Positions 49,876 to 62,593 of a DNA stretch of 64,000 nt are shown one piece after another. The DNA comes from Siphlonurus alternatus. Taxonomy: Eukaryota; Arthropoda; Insecta; Ephemeroptera; Siphlonuridae. The position numbers and the translations under genes were made by a program. The stretch's first letter is position 1. Every line of letters begins with the position of its first letter. Under the pieces are notes generated by a model that worked only from the letters and a program-made list of their open reading frames with translations, was not told where the DNA came from and ran no database searches. The stretch covers positions 38,899,950-38,963,949 of the forward strand of contig OX463781.1 in the NCBI GenBank assembly GCA_949825025.1, written 5' to 3'.

Positions 49876-50164
49876 TTAAGAATTGACCTCAGTTGATGCA
49901 TATACGAGGCTTGCAGAGAATTTAAAAATCACCATCAATAGGCGGCATGCACATTTTGAAGTGGATCTCTCTGATCAGTTTTAAAAAATCTGAGATAGAA
50001 GTTTAAAATTGGCTTTATGGACGGAAAACGAAAATGGAGCTGTTGTGAGAAAACCTCCCCATAACCATAAGCGATTAAAAAACAGTCTCGACATTTCAAA
50101 ATTTATTTTATTCTATTCCTTCTGATAGAAATTTTCTTTGACTCGAGTAGTAACTGTCAATCGT
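49876..50164. mobile_element. TTAA MITE family A, copy 5, diverged
   Basis: TTAA at 49876-49879, then GAATTGACCTCAGTTGATG. Family landmarks CACCATCAATAGGCGGCATG, GAAGTTTAAAATTGG and AAAATGGAGCTGTTGTGAGA are all present. The right end is degraded (CAATCGTAA). Confidence 0.75.
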
Positions 50165-50278
50165 AATATTAAATCATGCAGAACAAATTATTGATCACAT
50201 TACTTGTAATTTAAACGTGATATTTTCCGGTTTCTTGATATAAAAGAATACATTTTTCTCAACATTCTGACATTTTTT

Positions 50279-50665
50279 CTCTAACTGAACCGTGTTCTAG
50301 GGTATTGATCAATAATTGTAACAATATATCAATATTAATTAAATTATCTTTATATGCTTTAAAATTTCCGTCTCCTTGTGAACTCGACAAAGCTAGCAAT
50401 CTTCGGTATTTGTGGGTGCCTTTCAAACCAGCCTTACAACCTATTAGTCTAGTTTTGACTGAGGAAAATAAGGAAATCCTATTCAGGATGATCGGTAATT
50501 GATGGAGCAGGATACCATCAATCACATCCAGGATGTACGAGTGGGTGTTCTTCAGCTAACCATTATGTGAAAACGCCTTGCAGTGGCTGGTATTGAACTC
50601 ATTTCTTCCAATAACAAATAAGATGCACATTTCACTGCGTCAAGTGATCGCCTCATTATTATGGT
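50279..50665 (-). mobile_element. tRNA-headed SINE, diverged reverse copy
   Basis: On the - strand it reads from a degraded head (GAGTTCAATACCAGCC as B box) through GAAGAACACCCACTCGTACA, GTGATTGATGG and TTCCTCAGTCAAAACTAG to GGTTCAGTTAG near 50279. An 88-codon frame inside it is not a gene. Confidence 0.75.
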
Positions 50666-50773
50666 AGTACGAAAATGGCAAAAGCAAATCAACATAAAAA
50701 TAGTGATCAATGATCATGGTTCATGCAGAATAAGATAAACTAATGATGTGACCCAGTTTAACACTAAACTATG

Positions 50774-51274
50774 GATGCGATTCACGAAGCAGTTAACTAG
50801 GTTTCTAACCACGTTTAGCTTAAGGATGAATCTCAGTAGCTTGATATTTCACAATCGTAGTGCCTGTATGCAACAAGACTTGCAGGGGACTTAGAACTCA
50901 CCATCAATAGGTGACATACAAATTTTGAAGCGAATTTATCTTATCAGTTTTGTGAAAACTGAGGTAGAAGTTTAACATTGGCCTAATGGACGAAAACCGG
51001 AAATGGAGCTGATATAAGAAATCTGCAAGACTGAATTTGCTCAAACCATAAGCGATTAAGTCTTATAACATTCTCGATTTTTTAAAAATTTATTTCATTC
51101 GTTTCGTTTGCAGAGAAATATTCTTTGACTCCGAAGTAACTGATGTGAGATTAATCGTTAACCACGTTTATCTATACCTGTTTTACGTGTTAAACTACCT
51201 AGTTAAACGTTAAACCCTGTTAAACGTTGTTAAGCTAAACGTGGTTAGAAACCTGTGACTTCTTGAAACACGAT
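50774..51274. mobile_element. Family E hairpin element split by a MITE
   Basis: The arms GCGATTCACGAAGCAGTTAA and its diverged mirror (ACTTCTTGAAACACGATC) enclose GTTTCTAACCACGTTTAGC on the left and GCTAAACGTGGTTAGAAACC on the right. The hairpin is interrupted exactly at a TTAA by a family A MITE. Confidence 0.85.
50820..51161. mobile_element. TTAA MITE family A, copy 6, in a family E hairpin
   Basis: A 334-bp body (50824-51157) between TTAA 50820-50823 and 51158-51161. The host reads TTTAGC-TTAA on the left and TTAA-CCACG on the right. The intact host relative at 29395 reads TTTAGCTTAACTACG with a single TTAA. This is direct evidence of insertion with TTAA duplication. Confidence 0.92.
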
Positions 51275-51299
51275 CAATAATTTTAATTTGTGAAAGTTA

Positions 51300-51392
51300 T
51301 ACAGGTTTCTTGCTAACCGCGGATATAACGCCCAGCCTAATTTAATGACACATAACATTGTAGTAAGAAACGTAGATAACTTCATGAATCTT
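51300..51392. mobile_element. Family E fragment
   Basis: CAGGTTTCTTGCTAACCGCG and GTAGTAAGAAACGTAGATAA with CATGAATC at the right. The left end is absent, directly beside the previous hairpin. Confidence 0.55.
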
Positions 51393-52700
51393 TAAAATAA
51401 ATTTCTTATTTTATTTCAGCCTATAGCATTTTTCTATTATTTAATTCCTTATTTCTCTTAATTCGTCGGCCATTTCGTCTAATTAAATATGAATTATCAA
51501 GTGAGAATATAAAGAATAACGTTTCATGGTTATATCAATTTTTGTTTTCCTACTTTGTTGCCAATGATAAGTATCCATCTTCTTGACGTCACCAACCCTT
51601 TGTCCTCCCATTTACTTACAAAAAAAAATTGGGCGCACGTGAGATCCCCTATATGGAGCAATTTTTCTATCGCAAATTGTTAACCCTCTAAATAAGTTAT
51701 ATTTGCAAATTTAAAATTATACGTATTGGCACTAACCTTTTACGTTTGTTGCTATAAAATTTTTAATATTTGCCTCGGGTCAGTTTAATTAAAGAGCATC
51801 TAAAGAATTTCGGGTCTTGACTTAGAGCCGAAAAAACGTGCGCAGTAGGGTTTGCTCGCCGATGTTTGTAGCAGGAGTCAAAATCAGCAAACGAACATAA
51901 CATGGCGACTAAGTTTTCTGGTGGATGCTTACCATTCTGACTAACAGACTTGACTGCTCAAACTGACTAATGGCAAATGATGCAAAGCTGATAACGTGAG
52001 TAACGTGACTAAATTCATCCCTATTTATCTTTGGTTTGACGTTACGAACCCTTTGTCCTCCAATACAACACTAATGGGAGTGTCGCGTGACGTTAAACAA
52101 AAGATAAGTGGAGACGACTTTATTATAGCTGCTCTTTTACAACGCAATGAAAAAGGAACAAACTATATAAAAATCTGGCAATGATGTAGCATTATTTCCT
52201 ACAATTCAGTTTGAGTAATTGCGTCAAACGCTGTAAAAGATGGATCCACATGAGTGACAACTGCGATGATTTTAACACAGAAGCTGTGAAATCCTATACA
52301 GCAAGCGAATTCAACGAGTACAATCACTCATTGAATTTTCATGCTCTTTTTAATCGCCAAATATGGCCGCCAATTTATGTTACAGCAAGTGCGCTAGCTA
52401 AAAATCTTCCAAGTAAATCCACCTTGAGTCAGAAATATTACCACGGCACAATACATTTTTTTAAACTTTACATATTTAATTACGATGTTGTTATTATTTT
52501 ACAAAGTAAAATATTAAACAAAATCTCCATTAGATGCAACATAAACTGTCTAGCGATACAATTACTTGGTAGACAAAGTTACTTGCACACAGCTGATGTA
52601 GCAAGTACTATGGAAACATGAGATTTTCCAACGTCATATTTATTATAGAACGTCTGGGAAAGCTAATTGCTCGCGGTGGGCCGTTCATCAAGCCTTACTA
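51393..52700. other. Mixed AT-rich DNA
   Basis: The word AACCCTTTGTCCTCC occurs at 51595 and 52048 in similar context (GACGTCACC / GACGTTACG before it), so a degraded duplication may span the region. Frames at 51996-52184 and 52211-52621 show no known domain. Confidence 0.45.
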
Positions 52701-52824
52701 TTAATCTCTCCCTCCATCTCCCTCCTCCCTCCCTCCCTCTCCCTCTCGCTCCTGCTACCACTGGATTCCAGAGAGACGAACGAGCGGTCCTTCTCTTCAA
52801 GTCTGAATTGCTCTAGTTCACATT
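52701..52824 (+). repeat. Pyrimidine-rich tract and balanced flank
   Basis: CT/CCCT-rich tract to 52752, then GC-richer unique sequence up to the mini-MITE. Confidence 0.8.
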
Positions 52825-52946
52825 TAACTTGGTTTTCGTCGTGTTTGTAACGTCTTCAGTCATTGGTAGCCGGTTTGTAATGAAGAATCTCATTAGCCAG
52901 AGCCAAGCCGAAGGACACCCGAGCGTTTCCGATGAAATCCAAGTTA
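52825..52946. mobile_element. TA-flanked mini-MITE, copy 2
   Basis: About 120 bp with ends ACTTGGTTTTCGTCG and GATGAAATCCAAGT. It aligns throughout with 42099-42221 and likewise follows a CT-rich tract. Confidence 0.78.
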
Positions 52947-53562
52947 AATATGAATCTTACTATATAAAGAGAGAAGTGTAACCACTACCACCGCCTTATA
53001 TTGCAAGCGTGGCAAGTAATATATTCTCTTTCTCACTTTGCTAGCTTCCTTTTAAGCAAACACAAAATATGTAATATAAAGAAGCTATAGTAGTTGTAGT
53101 AACATTATATTAATTGAAAGCACTTTCTCAAAATTATTATACAATGTCATTATATAACATTTTCTTATGTAATATTATTCTCATTTAATAATTTACATTT
53201 GAGAAATGATTTTCTTTTAACAAAAATATTAATTTGTTATATCAAAAGATAAATTACATAAATTTATATTATTTTAATATTAATTGCACTATTTAAAAAA
53301 ATATTATTAATCTAATTAAAGAAAAGTAGCCCATTTTAAATATAATTTTTTAAGTGCATGGTAAGAATTAATAAACACAATATAAGAAAATAAATTTAAT
53401 TTATAATTTAAGTAAAACGTTGCAAACCTATTACTATATACTTGGCGCTTAATACACAAGAAAATACCCAGCGTGCATTACAACTTGGGACACTATACTA
53501 TATTATAAATATTGCTCTTTTCAATCGCAGCATTACCGAGGGGGGAGGGGGTCCAATCTTTT
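52947..53562. other. AT-rich non-coding DNA
   Basis: No supported feature. Confidence 0.55.
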
Positions 53563-53788
53563 TTAAAGGCCCATTTCCATGGAGCGTGTAAAGCGAGGCT
53601 TGGCGCGGCGAGAAAGGCGCATTTGCTTCAATGTCATATGGCGGCAATGTTGGCGTGGAAAAATCGCGGCGGCTGAGGGAAAGCGATTTTTCCAAGCCAA
53701 CATGGCCGCCATATGACATTGAAGCAAGTGCGTCTTTCTCGCCGCGCCAAGCCTCGCTTTACACGCTCCATGGAAATGCGCCTTTTAA
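53563..53788. mobile_element. TTAA MITE family J, near-perfect GC-rich hairpin
   Basis: A 218-bp body (53567-53784) between TTAA sites. AGGCCCATTTCCATGGAGCG is mirrored by CGCTCCATGGAAATGCGCCT, and the arms continue through GCGAGGCTTGGCGCGGCGAG and GTCATATGGCGGCAATGTTG to a small loop near 53678. Frames on both strands mirror one another for this reason. Confidence 0.9.
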
Positions 53789-53951
53789 GCAGGAAATAAT
53801 TATAGAAAAAATGTTTTAAAAAATCTTAGTCACCAAGCAACGTACAGAGAAACTATTAAGAGAAATAACTGTCAAAATTTTTCATAAAAAAAAAAGGTAT
53901 TTGAGCCGTCATAGTGAAATAAAAGACAAAAAGACGCAGGTAACAATGAAC

Positions 53952-54064
53952 ATGATTCACGAAGAGAGTTATCCAGGTTTCTTACTAACCAGCACGTTTA
54001 GTGTCATTGAAATAAGATGGCGCTAGTGAGAAACCTGGATGTCTTTCTGGATAATTTTGTGAAA
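53952..54064. mobile_element. Family E short hairpin element, copy 3
   Basis: GATTCACGAAGAGAGTTATC and CAGGTTTCTTACTAACC on the left. GTGAGAAACCTGG and GGATAATTTTGTGAAAC on the right. Confidence 0.75.
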
Positions 54065-54149
54065 CAACACAATTAATTATGGTTAATATTAATATACTGT
54101 TTTATATATTTAATTATGTTAATATTAGAGTCATGAACTCTCCTATCGC

Positions 54150-54275
54150 AGCAACAGTATTTTACTTATTTTAGTACATTTTAATCGATTTTTATTCACG
54201 AACCTTTTATTCTATGTGCATAATAAGGTTCATCAATAAAAATCGATTTTTTATGATTGTGTATATCTTCGAACA
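54150..54275. repeat. Hairpin-like segment
   Basis: TTTTAATCGATTTTTATTCA with CGAACCTTTTATT is mirrored by AATAAGGTTCATCAATAAAAATCG (given as two overlapping words: AATAAGGTTCATC and ATCAATAAAAATCG). It shares GATTGTGTAT with the hairpin at 45231. Confidence 0.6.
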
Positions 54276-56545
54276 GGGTTAATTTTATAATATCGATAGA
54301 ATTTTTTTTTAATTAAAATATAAATCAAAGCCAAAATAACTTCCCTTTCATAATTATATAAACAATTTTCATAAACAATTTATAGTTATATTAATTTTTA
54401 TGTTCCTTACGGAAGTAGCCGAAAGTTTAAAAATGATGCTTTTCTCTTTGTAACTCAGTTTTGAAACAATGCAGATAAGGTAAGTAAGTAAAGTTCAGGT
54501 TAGAGATGAAGTACTCGGAACGTGTAAGACTGCAACGCTAAAATACGAACAGGAAGGAAAAAAATTCTACACTTCCTTAGGGAATATCTTATAAATTTGA
54601 CAGTAGTAGAACAACAAAATAACTGTTAATAAAATGAACTCAAATACAATATTTCAATGAAGCAAACAAAATCACACATTTATTGGTGAGTTATTATTAA
54701 CACGACTCACAAATAATTTGGTAAAATTTTCTTTAGATTTGAAATAAAAAAGATAAAATAAGTTTGAGTTTATTTCAAAATTTTAGTGTGAACCAAGTTC
54801 TTTAATGAGCTTCGTTTCAGCCTTTATTTAATGAGAGTGCCACTGGAATTACGATCCACTATAAAACACAAAGAAATAAAATATACTTGAACACATTTCA
54901 CTTTAATTGCAAAAATAAAATCTATTTAAATTTTATTGTAAAGCAAATGATGCAAACATTTTTTTTTTACTTTCAGAAAATTTTGATTTATTTTTTTTAC
55001 GTGCCATTTTATTACAAATATTTGTTGCAATGCACTTAAACATTACAAAAAAAGTATTATGGAAATGTAAGTTTTAAAAATTTGTTTCCTAAACTTTATT
55101 ATTATAAATCTTTTAAAATATAATTCAAGTTTTATGGTGTTTGTTAAATTAAAGTATTTAAAATGATATTTTATAATAGAGATCTTGTTATTTAATGAAA
55201 TTACAAGTTTTCATTAACATGTAAATGAGATAAAAAAAAAGTCATTCCAATATAAAGTACGCGAGATTATCTAAGGATTATCGTAAGAAGACCTTTTTAT
55301 CTTTAATTTCTTTCTTTAAACAAAAAGCGTTGCCTCATCTAAGAAAAATAACAGCTCTTATAGAGAAAGAGAGAAAGAAAAAAAATAACTTCATTAACTT
55401 TTACATTTAAACACAATTTTAAAATTTAAAAGCCTTTTAATACTTATACTGTCAACTATATTGAAATATTATTTATTTAAATTAATTTTTTTAAATTATA
55501 TATCATGATTTTTAAACTTTTTTGACATTTAAATGTTTATATTATATTTACTATATATGTACTGTATTATATAGTTTAAAATATAGGGTTGAATTTTGAG
55601 CTTAAATTATACAATAAGCACATTTAATCCTCTTGTTTATAGACGATATATTAGCTTAATCGGGCACCATTCATACCAGACAGGCATACAGGCAGACTGG
55701 CAAGCTATATAGCTGATGGTAGTGGCATAGAGAGGGAGAGAGAGACTCTTTAGCCATGTAGCTAACAGCAGCCATGAGCGAGCATGATTTAAAGAGAGAG
55801 TCTGTAATGAAATCATGGTACTTCATTAACCTGACTATTATAATCTGTTACCAAACACACGCAAAAAAAAAAAAAAAAATGTTAATTTTACATTTTATTC
55901 ATCTATTTTTTTTACAAGTATTAAATATAATTGTTTTAGTAAAATAAAAACATGACATGTTAATTAATTCAAATAAATATCATGTATAAAAAAATGTAAT
56001 ATAAAAACAAGAATTTCTGTATCGAATTTAATAAACAAATCAAATTAACATAGTATAATAAATCGATGTAAATTAAATTAATACTATAGTTGATTTAATT
56101 AGTTTTATGTTACCAGAGTTCTTCAAGTGCAATATAGAACCTTTATATAGTGGTTTAAGTGAGAATTACTTTTGCTATTTAAAAGTAGTAAATTATAAAC
56201 TCACTACTATAGCTTCTTTTAAAACCCCCCATCCTATTTGCTTTGCTATATAAGGATTACCAAACGATGGATTGTAGCTTTGGACAAAAGCGTCAGGCGT
56301 GAAAATTTCATCCATGTTTGCAGCCACGTCCGATAGACAAAAATGGGTCATCTGTTAGTGTAACATAGTCTGCAGGGGTAAGGGAGACCTGCTGCAACAC
56401 CATGATAATATATTACAGAGGAAGGTTTACTTTGAAGCCATGTTGTCTTCCTGTGATGTCATCATGTCGTTTTAAAAGAACACAAACCTCATATTACATA
56501 TCAGTCAGACAGTCACCAAGTGTTAATTGTTACAGTAAAATAATT
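54276..56545. other. AT-rich non-coding DNA
   Basis: A CGGAAGTAGCCG fragment lies near 54414, like the outer arm at 12371. A poly-A run lies at 55864-55879 and a GAGA patch at 55730-55745. No gene recognised in this 2.2-kb stretch. Confidence 0.5.
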
Positions 56546-56746
56546 ATAATCAACATTCGCATCATTTCTCTCTACACGCGCGGTGGAGGCATGTGAAGTT
56601 GAGGTGCAAAGTAAGTATGCTGACGTCACAACTCAATGCTAATCGGAGCTGGCTGTGAGTTGTGACGTCAACAAGGACCTTCTTTGCAGCGCAACTTCAC
56701 GTGGTCGCACCGCGTGCGGATATAAAATATTGCGAATGTTGATTAT
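56546..56746. mobile_element. 201-bp hairpin element with a CRE in each arm
   Basis: ATAATCAACATTCGCA pairs with TGCGAATGTTGATTAT. Inner arms share GTGAAGTTG/CAACTTCAC-type words and TGACGTCA at 56621-56628 and 56663-56670. Frames through it are incidental. Confidence 0.8.
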
Positions 56747-57986
56747 GAACTCGAGTAACACTTCTTGTCTGTTTAATTTGTAATTTAAGGTCTGTATTTA
56801 AAAACGTATTTTATTGATCATCTGATCGGTTTCGGCCTAATGTCTGAAATGTTCCGAACGTTGACGGAAATAGTCGAGGTATTTTTTAACATAAACCCTC
56901 CTTCTCACTTATATTATCCTTGACTGCAACCCCGGCTGCTGTATGGTAGAGGATCAGAGTATAATTACATTGTTACTGCTCCCAGCTACCGTCATGCTTT
57001 CTAGCAGATTCCTTCATGGCTTGTTAAGCATTAAGCTATTATTATTGCTACTTTTGTTATACTTTTATCAATAAAAAAAAGGATAAATTCAAGTCAAAGA
57101 TGAAAAATATGTAATAAGTCTTTGAAATTATACTAACAATAATTATCATCTTGAATGTTATGATTCTTCAACATCTTGTCAGATTCAAAACCAGAAAATG
57201 TGATATCTAATAAAAGTAATTTTTATTATTTCTAAATTTTGAACGTAAACTTCATCGCAAATGGCATTTAAATAAATGCACCTGGAGATCTTGAGTATTT
57301 TTAGATAAGTACTATATACAAAATCATGCCGAAATCTTTATTAGGTTTAGTTATAAAAATACCATGATTTTATTCACCAATTGTGGAAATTCAAGATGTT
57401 TACATAACTTAAGCAGAAAGGCTGCAATTCTGAAATACGATGACTAAAATTAAATTTAAATTAAAATAGAGAGAACTATATTCTTAGTTCCAATGGTAAA
57501 TAAATAATATAAATATATATAAATTAATATAATTAAGCTTACAATACATTATAATTTTATATTTGCCTTTATTAATACAGTTGCTATGAGAGGTGTTCAA
57601 TTAATTCTGATGACATCTCATTAAGAACTGACTAACATATTAAATATAGTGTGTGATTGATTACTACTTCATTCAGAATATTTCCTTTCATTCTTAAATA
57701 ATTTAATTCTAACACTATATTTTTTTTTTGTAATATTGTCTGATGCAATGAGTAAAATTTCAAAATTATTATTTTTTAATATATATATATTAAAATATAT
57801 ATATATGTCTATATATATATATATATAAATCTGGCCTCGAATTTCGCCTATCTCGAAAAACAAGATGGCGGCGGGCGAAATACCTATTTTTCGTATATAT
57901 GCAATATATTATGCTGGGATTTCATGCATGATTTCAATGTACAGGTGTTAAAAAGCTTTCTTTCCTACCCAACAAGGCAACAGACG

Positions 57987-57988
<2 letters not shown>
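56747..57988. other. AT-rich non-coding DNA
   Basis: Imperfect TA repeats at 57779-57828. A balanced patch at 57835-57890 (CAAGATGGCGGCGGGCGAAA). No gene. Confidence 0.5.

Positions 57989-58020
<32 letters not shown>
57989..58020. repeat. (TA)n microsatellite
   Basis: Sixteen TA units directly before the repeat complex at 58021. Confidence 0.95.
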
Positions 58021-58023
<3 letters not shown>

Positions 58024-58149
58024 GATGACATAATTATTATAGTAAGTTTTTCAACTTACAAACATTGGCAGTATTTTATATAATTTTAAACTTCTACCGT
58101 GTTTACCCGCCAAGACAAGAAAATAAAATCTGTCAGAAAATTTAAAAGT

Positions 58150-58233
58150 CTTCCGAGGTGGGACTCGTACCCACATCTATCTGTGCAATCGCGGCGGCGA
58201 GCGCCTTATCCCCTTAGACCACTCGGTCGACCT
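58150..58233 (-). other. tRNA-like sequence with A and B boxes (reverse copy)
   Basis: On the - strand: TCGACCGAGTGG (A box, Leu/Ser-type D arm), then GTGGGTACGAGTCCCACC (T arm with a changed B box). It is nearly identical to the forward copy at 58460, but the T loop is GTACGAGTC. The acceptor strands do not pair, so I treat it as tRNA-derived rather than a working tRNA. Confidence 0.6.
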
Positions 58234-58458
58234 TCAAATCTCTGACAAATTCTCTTTACTTATACTGCGCCAGCCGTGAAATTGGCGCCAAGAGGCCAGA
58301 ACGCTAGCCGCGAACTTTTAAACTCAAATGAGTAGCCTCCAAATTTTAACACCCACGTAAGTGAAATGATGAAGATGACATATAGTAAGTTTTTCAACTT
58401 ACAGACATTGGCAGTATTTTATATAATTTTAAACTTCTACCGAATTTGTCAGAGATTT

Positions 58459-58546
58459 GAAGGTCGACCGAGTGGTCTAAGGGGATAAGGCGCTCGCCGC
58501 CGCGATTGCACAGAGAGATGTGGGTTCGAGTCCCACCTCGGAAGAC
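58459..58546 (+). other. tRNA-like sequence with A and B boxes (forward copy)
   Basis: GGTCGACCGAGTGGTCTAAG looks like the 5' half of a Leu/Ser-type tRNA, and ATGTGGGTTCGAGTCCCACC is a perfect T arm with a consensus Pol III B box. The 7-nt strands that should form the acceptor stem (around TTGAAGG and CTCGGAA) do not pair, and the anticodon arm is unusual. Probably a tRNA-derived SINE head or tRNA pseudogene; an intron-containing tRNA is less likely. Confidence 0.65.
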
Positions 58547-58615
58547 TTTTAAATTTTCTGACAAATTTTCTTTTCTTGTCTTGGCGGGTAAACACGGTAG
58601 AAGTTTAAAATTATA

Positions 58616-59825
<1,210 letters not shown>

Positions 59826-60010
59826 TTAAGGTACAATTCCATGGAGCGGGGAAAGAGAGAAAATCGCGTGCCGTAGCCAATCATAATATAGGCCAATTTT
59901 GCGGGAAGAGATTTTATCGCCAACACGCCCACCATATACGAGATTGAAGCAAGTTCGCTTTTCTCACCCCGCCAAGTCTCGCTTGACATCGCTCCATGGA
60001 AATGCACCTT
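59826..60010. mobile_element. TTAA-associated MITE, family J, copy 3
   Basis: TTAA at 59826-59829, then GGTACAATTCCATGGAGCGG. The right end is CGCTCCATGGAAATGCACC, with TTGG where TTAA is expected. The interior has CCAACACGCCCACCATATAC. An asymmetrical stem. Confidence 0.72.
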
Positions 60011-60152
60011 GGCTGGAGGTTTTACCAATATGGCGGTTTTAACCCATTGACCTACCAGGCGCAAATGCTAACCCAGACCATGCATTATGTTAAGTATAAT
60101 TATTTATCCTCGTAGATATCTAGTTTCTACATTAAAGTGAAATTTTATTCAA

Positions 60153-60519
60153 ATTTGAATCTTATTGTTATTTGATTGTGGGATCTTCGAATCGACCCCC
60201 TTGATTCTGAGGCTTGCAGAGACTCGACATCAGTATGTAGCATACAAATTTTGGGATCTTTCTATTTTTGTGCAAATGAAAGTTGAAATTCAATTTTATG
60301 GACGGAAACCGGAAATGGAGCTGTTGTGAGAAAGCCGCTCTATTGAATTTGCTAAAAGTCTTTGAGGGGAAGTCTTTGGCTCAAACCATAAGCGATTAAG
60401 ATTCGGAACATTCCCATTTTTTTTAATTTATCTTATGCCCATTTCTTGACACAAAAGATGATCGATATAAGTTAAGACTCTGGTTATAGTATGTACATGA
60501 CATTGAGATCAATCGTTAA
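60153..60519. mobile_element. TTAA MITE family A, copy 7
   Basis: The right end is ATTGAGATCAATCG before TTAA 60516-60519. Family landmarks TTTTATGGACGGAAACCGG, GGAGCTGTTGTGAGAAA and ACCATAAGCGATTAAG are present. The left end is diverged. Confidence 0.75.
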
Positions 60520-62109
60520 TGTGCTTATGTAATATGATATTTCCTCTGTTGTTTTTTTTGTTGTGTTTTTTTTCTCTTAAATTTAACATATACATTCTTA
60601 GAGAAACATTACTTAATAATCTCATCATTATTCATTAAATGTAATAAGCTTTCAACAATGTATTAAAGTATAAAAAATATATGACATTCACTGACATCAC
60701 CAGATTAATTAATTAATATTATAAAATATAATTGTTAAACAAGTCAATAACAAAAAAAGGAGTTATACACTTTAAGATTATGATATTGAAATAAGATGTA
60801 ACTTCGCTGTCAGTCATCTGTCACATGAAGCAAAAACTTTGGTGATGGCAGTTTCTGCCACCGGCACCACAGTGGCGCTGCAGTCACATGAGTCCTGTCA
60901 CAAAAACTGTCAACCACACGCCTCCACGATGGTCTTTTTCTAACCGCAAAAACCTTCCAGGCGGTAAGGAACATTTCACATGCAAATCACGCCTGCCTAT
61001 TTCCATGTCTATATCATTATTTTCCCCTGCAGTATCTCATAAAAATGTAGTCCATTTCAAAAAATATACGCTCGCATATCTATTAAGAATAAGAAAGAAA
61101 AATGTATAAAAATAAAAAGAGAAAAATTATAATATAATAATAAAAGTAAAATATTTTCTTGTATTTAAGAAAATTTAAATGCAATTATAAAACAAAGTTT
61201 CTTTAAAACAATGGATAACAAGGTATTTCAGTTTAAGAAAGTTAGTTTATAAGAAAACTCATTCTCTCTCTCTAGCGACATTTATTGGGCGCTCTATAGA
61301 ACACCTGATACCCCAGACAAGAAAAAAAAATGAACGTCGATAATATTTTCACCGGCGGCCTCCGTGCTAAACGTTTTTAAAATGATGCTTCTTCCCTTTT
61401 TTCCCCTTTTTTATAACCGTTTAAATTTAAGCTTTATTCTAACTTTTATATATAATACAGTATAAAAACACATAAATTTAAAATATATTTTATTTTTCAC
61501 GTAAATAATATGTTATTTATTACTTATACAGGTTTAATCTACTGTCAAAATTTTATATCTTTCTTTAAAAACTTTTAAAGGTAATGTTTTTATAAACTCA
61601 CAGTTAATGTTTTTAAAATATTTTCTCCTTTTGTTTAATTTAAAAAGTGTGCCAGTTGTATTAAGATTTATTCGATATAAATGTACATCAAATTTCAATA
61701 GTTTCTAGACTCTATTTTCCACCTTTCTATGTTGGCACACTTTCTTTAATTAACACAAAGGTAATTAAATTATTCCTTACGAAGCAAGGTATTTGTTTTT
61801 TTACTGTGGGAATATGAAAATTGTTTTGGATTATCTTCTAAACTTGATAGAGTTCACTCCCTTACCCCCCAAAAAATAATGCCGATGGAATAACAAGAAA
61901 TGAAATTTCTGGTTTTTTAACTTCACCTAAAACTGGGTTTTGAACCTCGTATTCATATATTCTGATTTTGTGTTTCTTTGTTTATTTTAAAAGAGATGTC
62001 CTTCAACTCTTTTTGTAAGTCACAAGTTTTGTAATTATTATGTCAACGTGTTTATATTATGCAATGAAATTTTGATTACAAATTTGAATAGAGGATCTCG
62101 AGTTATGCA
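60520..62109. other. AT-rich DNA with a balanced patch
   Basis: A balanced patch at 60830-60980 (GCCACCGGCACCACAGTGGC) has a 73-codon frame with no recognised motif. The remainder is AT-rich. Confidence 0.45.
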
Positions 62110-62225
62110 AAACAAAACATTTTGACGTCAATGCAAGCATCGGGAAATACGTTGAATGAGTATGATATCACATCAGCTTTTTCCTCAATTTTGACGGTGT
62201 TAGAGGGTCAAAAAAAATCTTTTAA
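62110..62225. repeat. CRE-bearing hairpin repeat, copy 5, degraded
   Basis: TTTTGACGTCAATGCAAGCAT, shortened here, with GATATCACATCAGC and CCTCAATTTTGACGGTGTTA, matches the layout of the other copies. Confidence 0.45.
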
Positions 62226-62371
62226 ACAATATACTCGGGGTCCTCCGCGTAATAAATTTCATTCAAAGTACATTTATGACACTGCAAAAAGTTTTTTTTT
62301 TTTTCAGTTCCTAAATTAAAAACATAGAGAGTAACAATAATATCTCCCATCATAAAATATCTCTGACTGCG

Positions 62372-62593
62372 GTGACTGATTTAGCAATGTTTCATTTCTA
62401 TCTGGGCGACCAAGAGAAGGCGTGGGGGATGAAAAGTGATCAGTATGCCGACGAGCTCTCGTCACGGCTCTGCATGGAGAAATACTTCAATGTCACAGAT
62501 ATATGCAACCAATCCAATGGATATTCAATCGAGACTCGAGTGCCTTTCATATACGAGACTTGCATGCTAACGTATATCTCTCAATATACTTAA
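62372..62593 (+). CDS. Unrecognised 73-codon frame, weak coding-like composition
   Basis: The frame contains HFYLGDQEKAWGMKSDQYAD and then CMEKYFNVTDICNQSNGYS. Residues are diverse and base composition is balanced in its first two thirds. A TTTAG just upstream could serve as a splice acceptor. I recognise no family and see no donor. It may be an exon or chance. Confidence 0.2.
   Translation: MTDLAMFHFYLGDQEKAWGMKSDQYADELSSRLCMEKYFNVTDICNQSNGYSIETRVPFIYETCMLTYISQYT

Noticed and set aside
52211..52621. 136-codon frame
   Set aside because: No recognisable domain, the C-terminal half is AT-driven, and there is no coding-like composition shift.
53498..53819. Two similar proteins on opposite strands (MSYGG...SPRQASLYTLHGN)
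   Set aside because: Both read the arms of one GC-rich palindromic MITE.
58459..58546. Functional tRNA-Leu or tRNA-Ser gene
   Set aside because: A and B boxes are good, but the acceptor strands do not pair and the anticodon arm is irregular.
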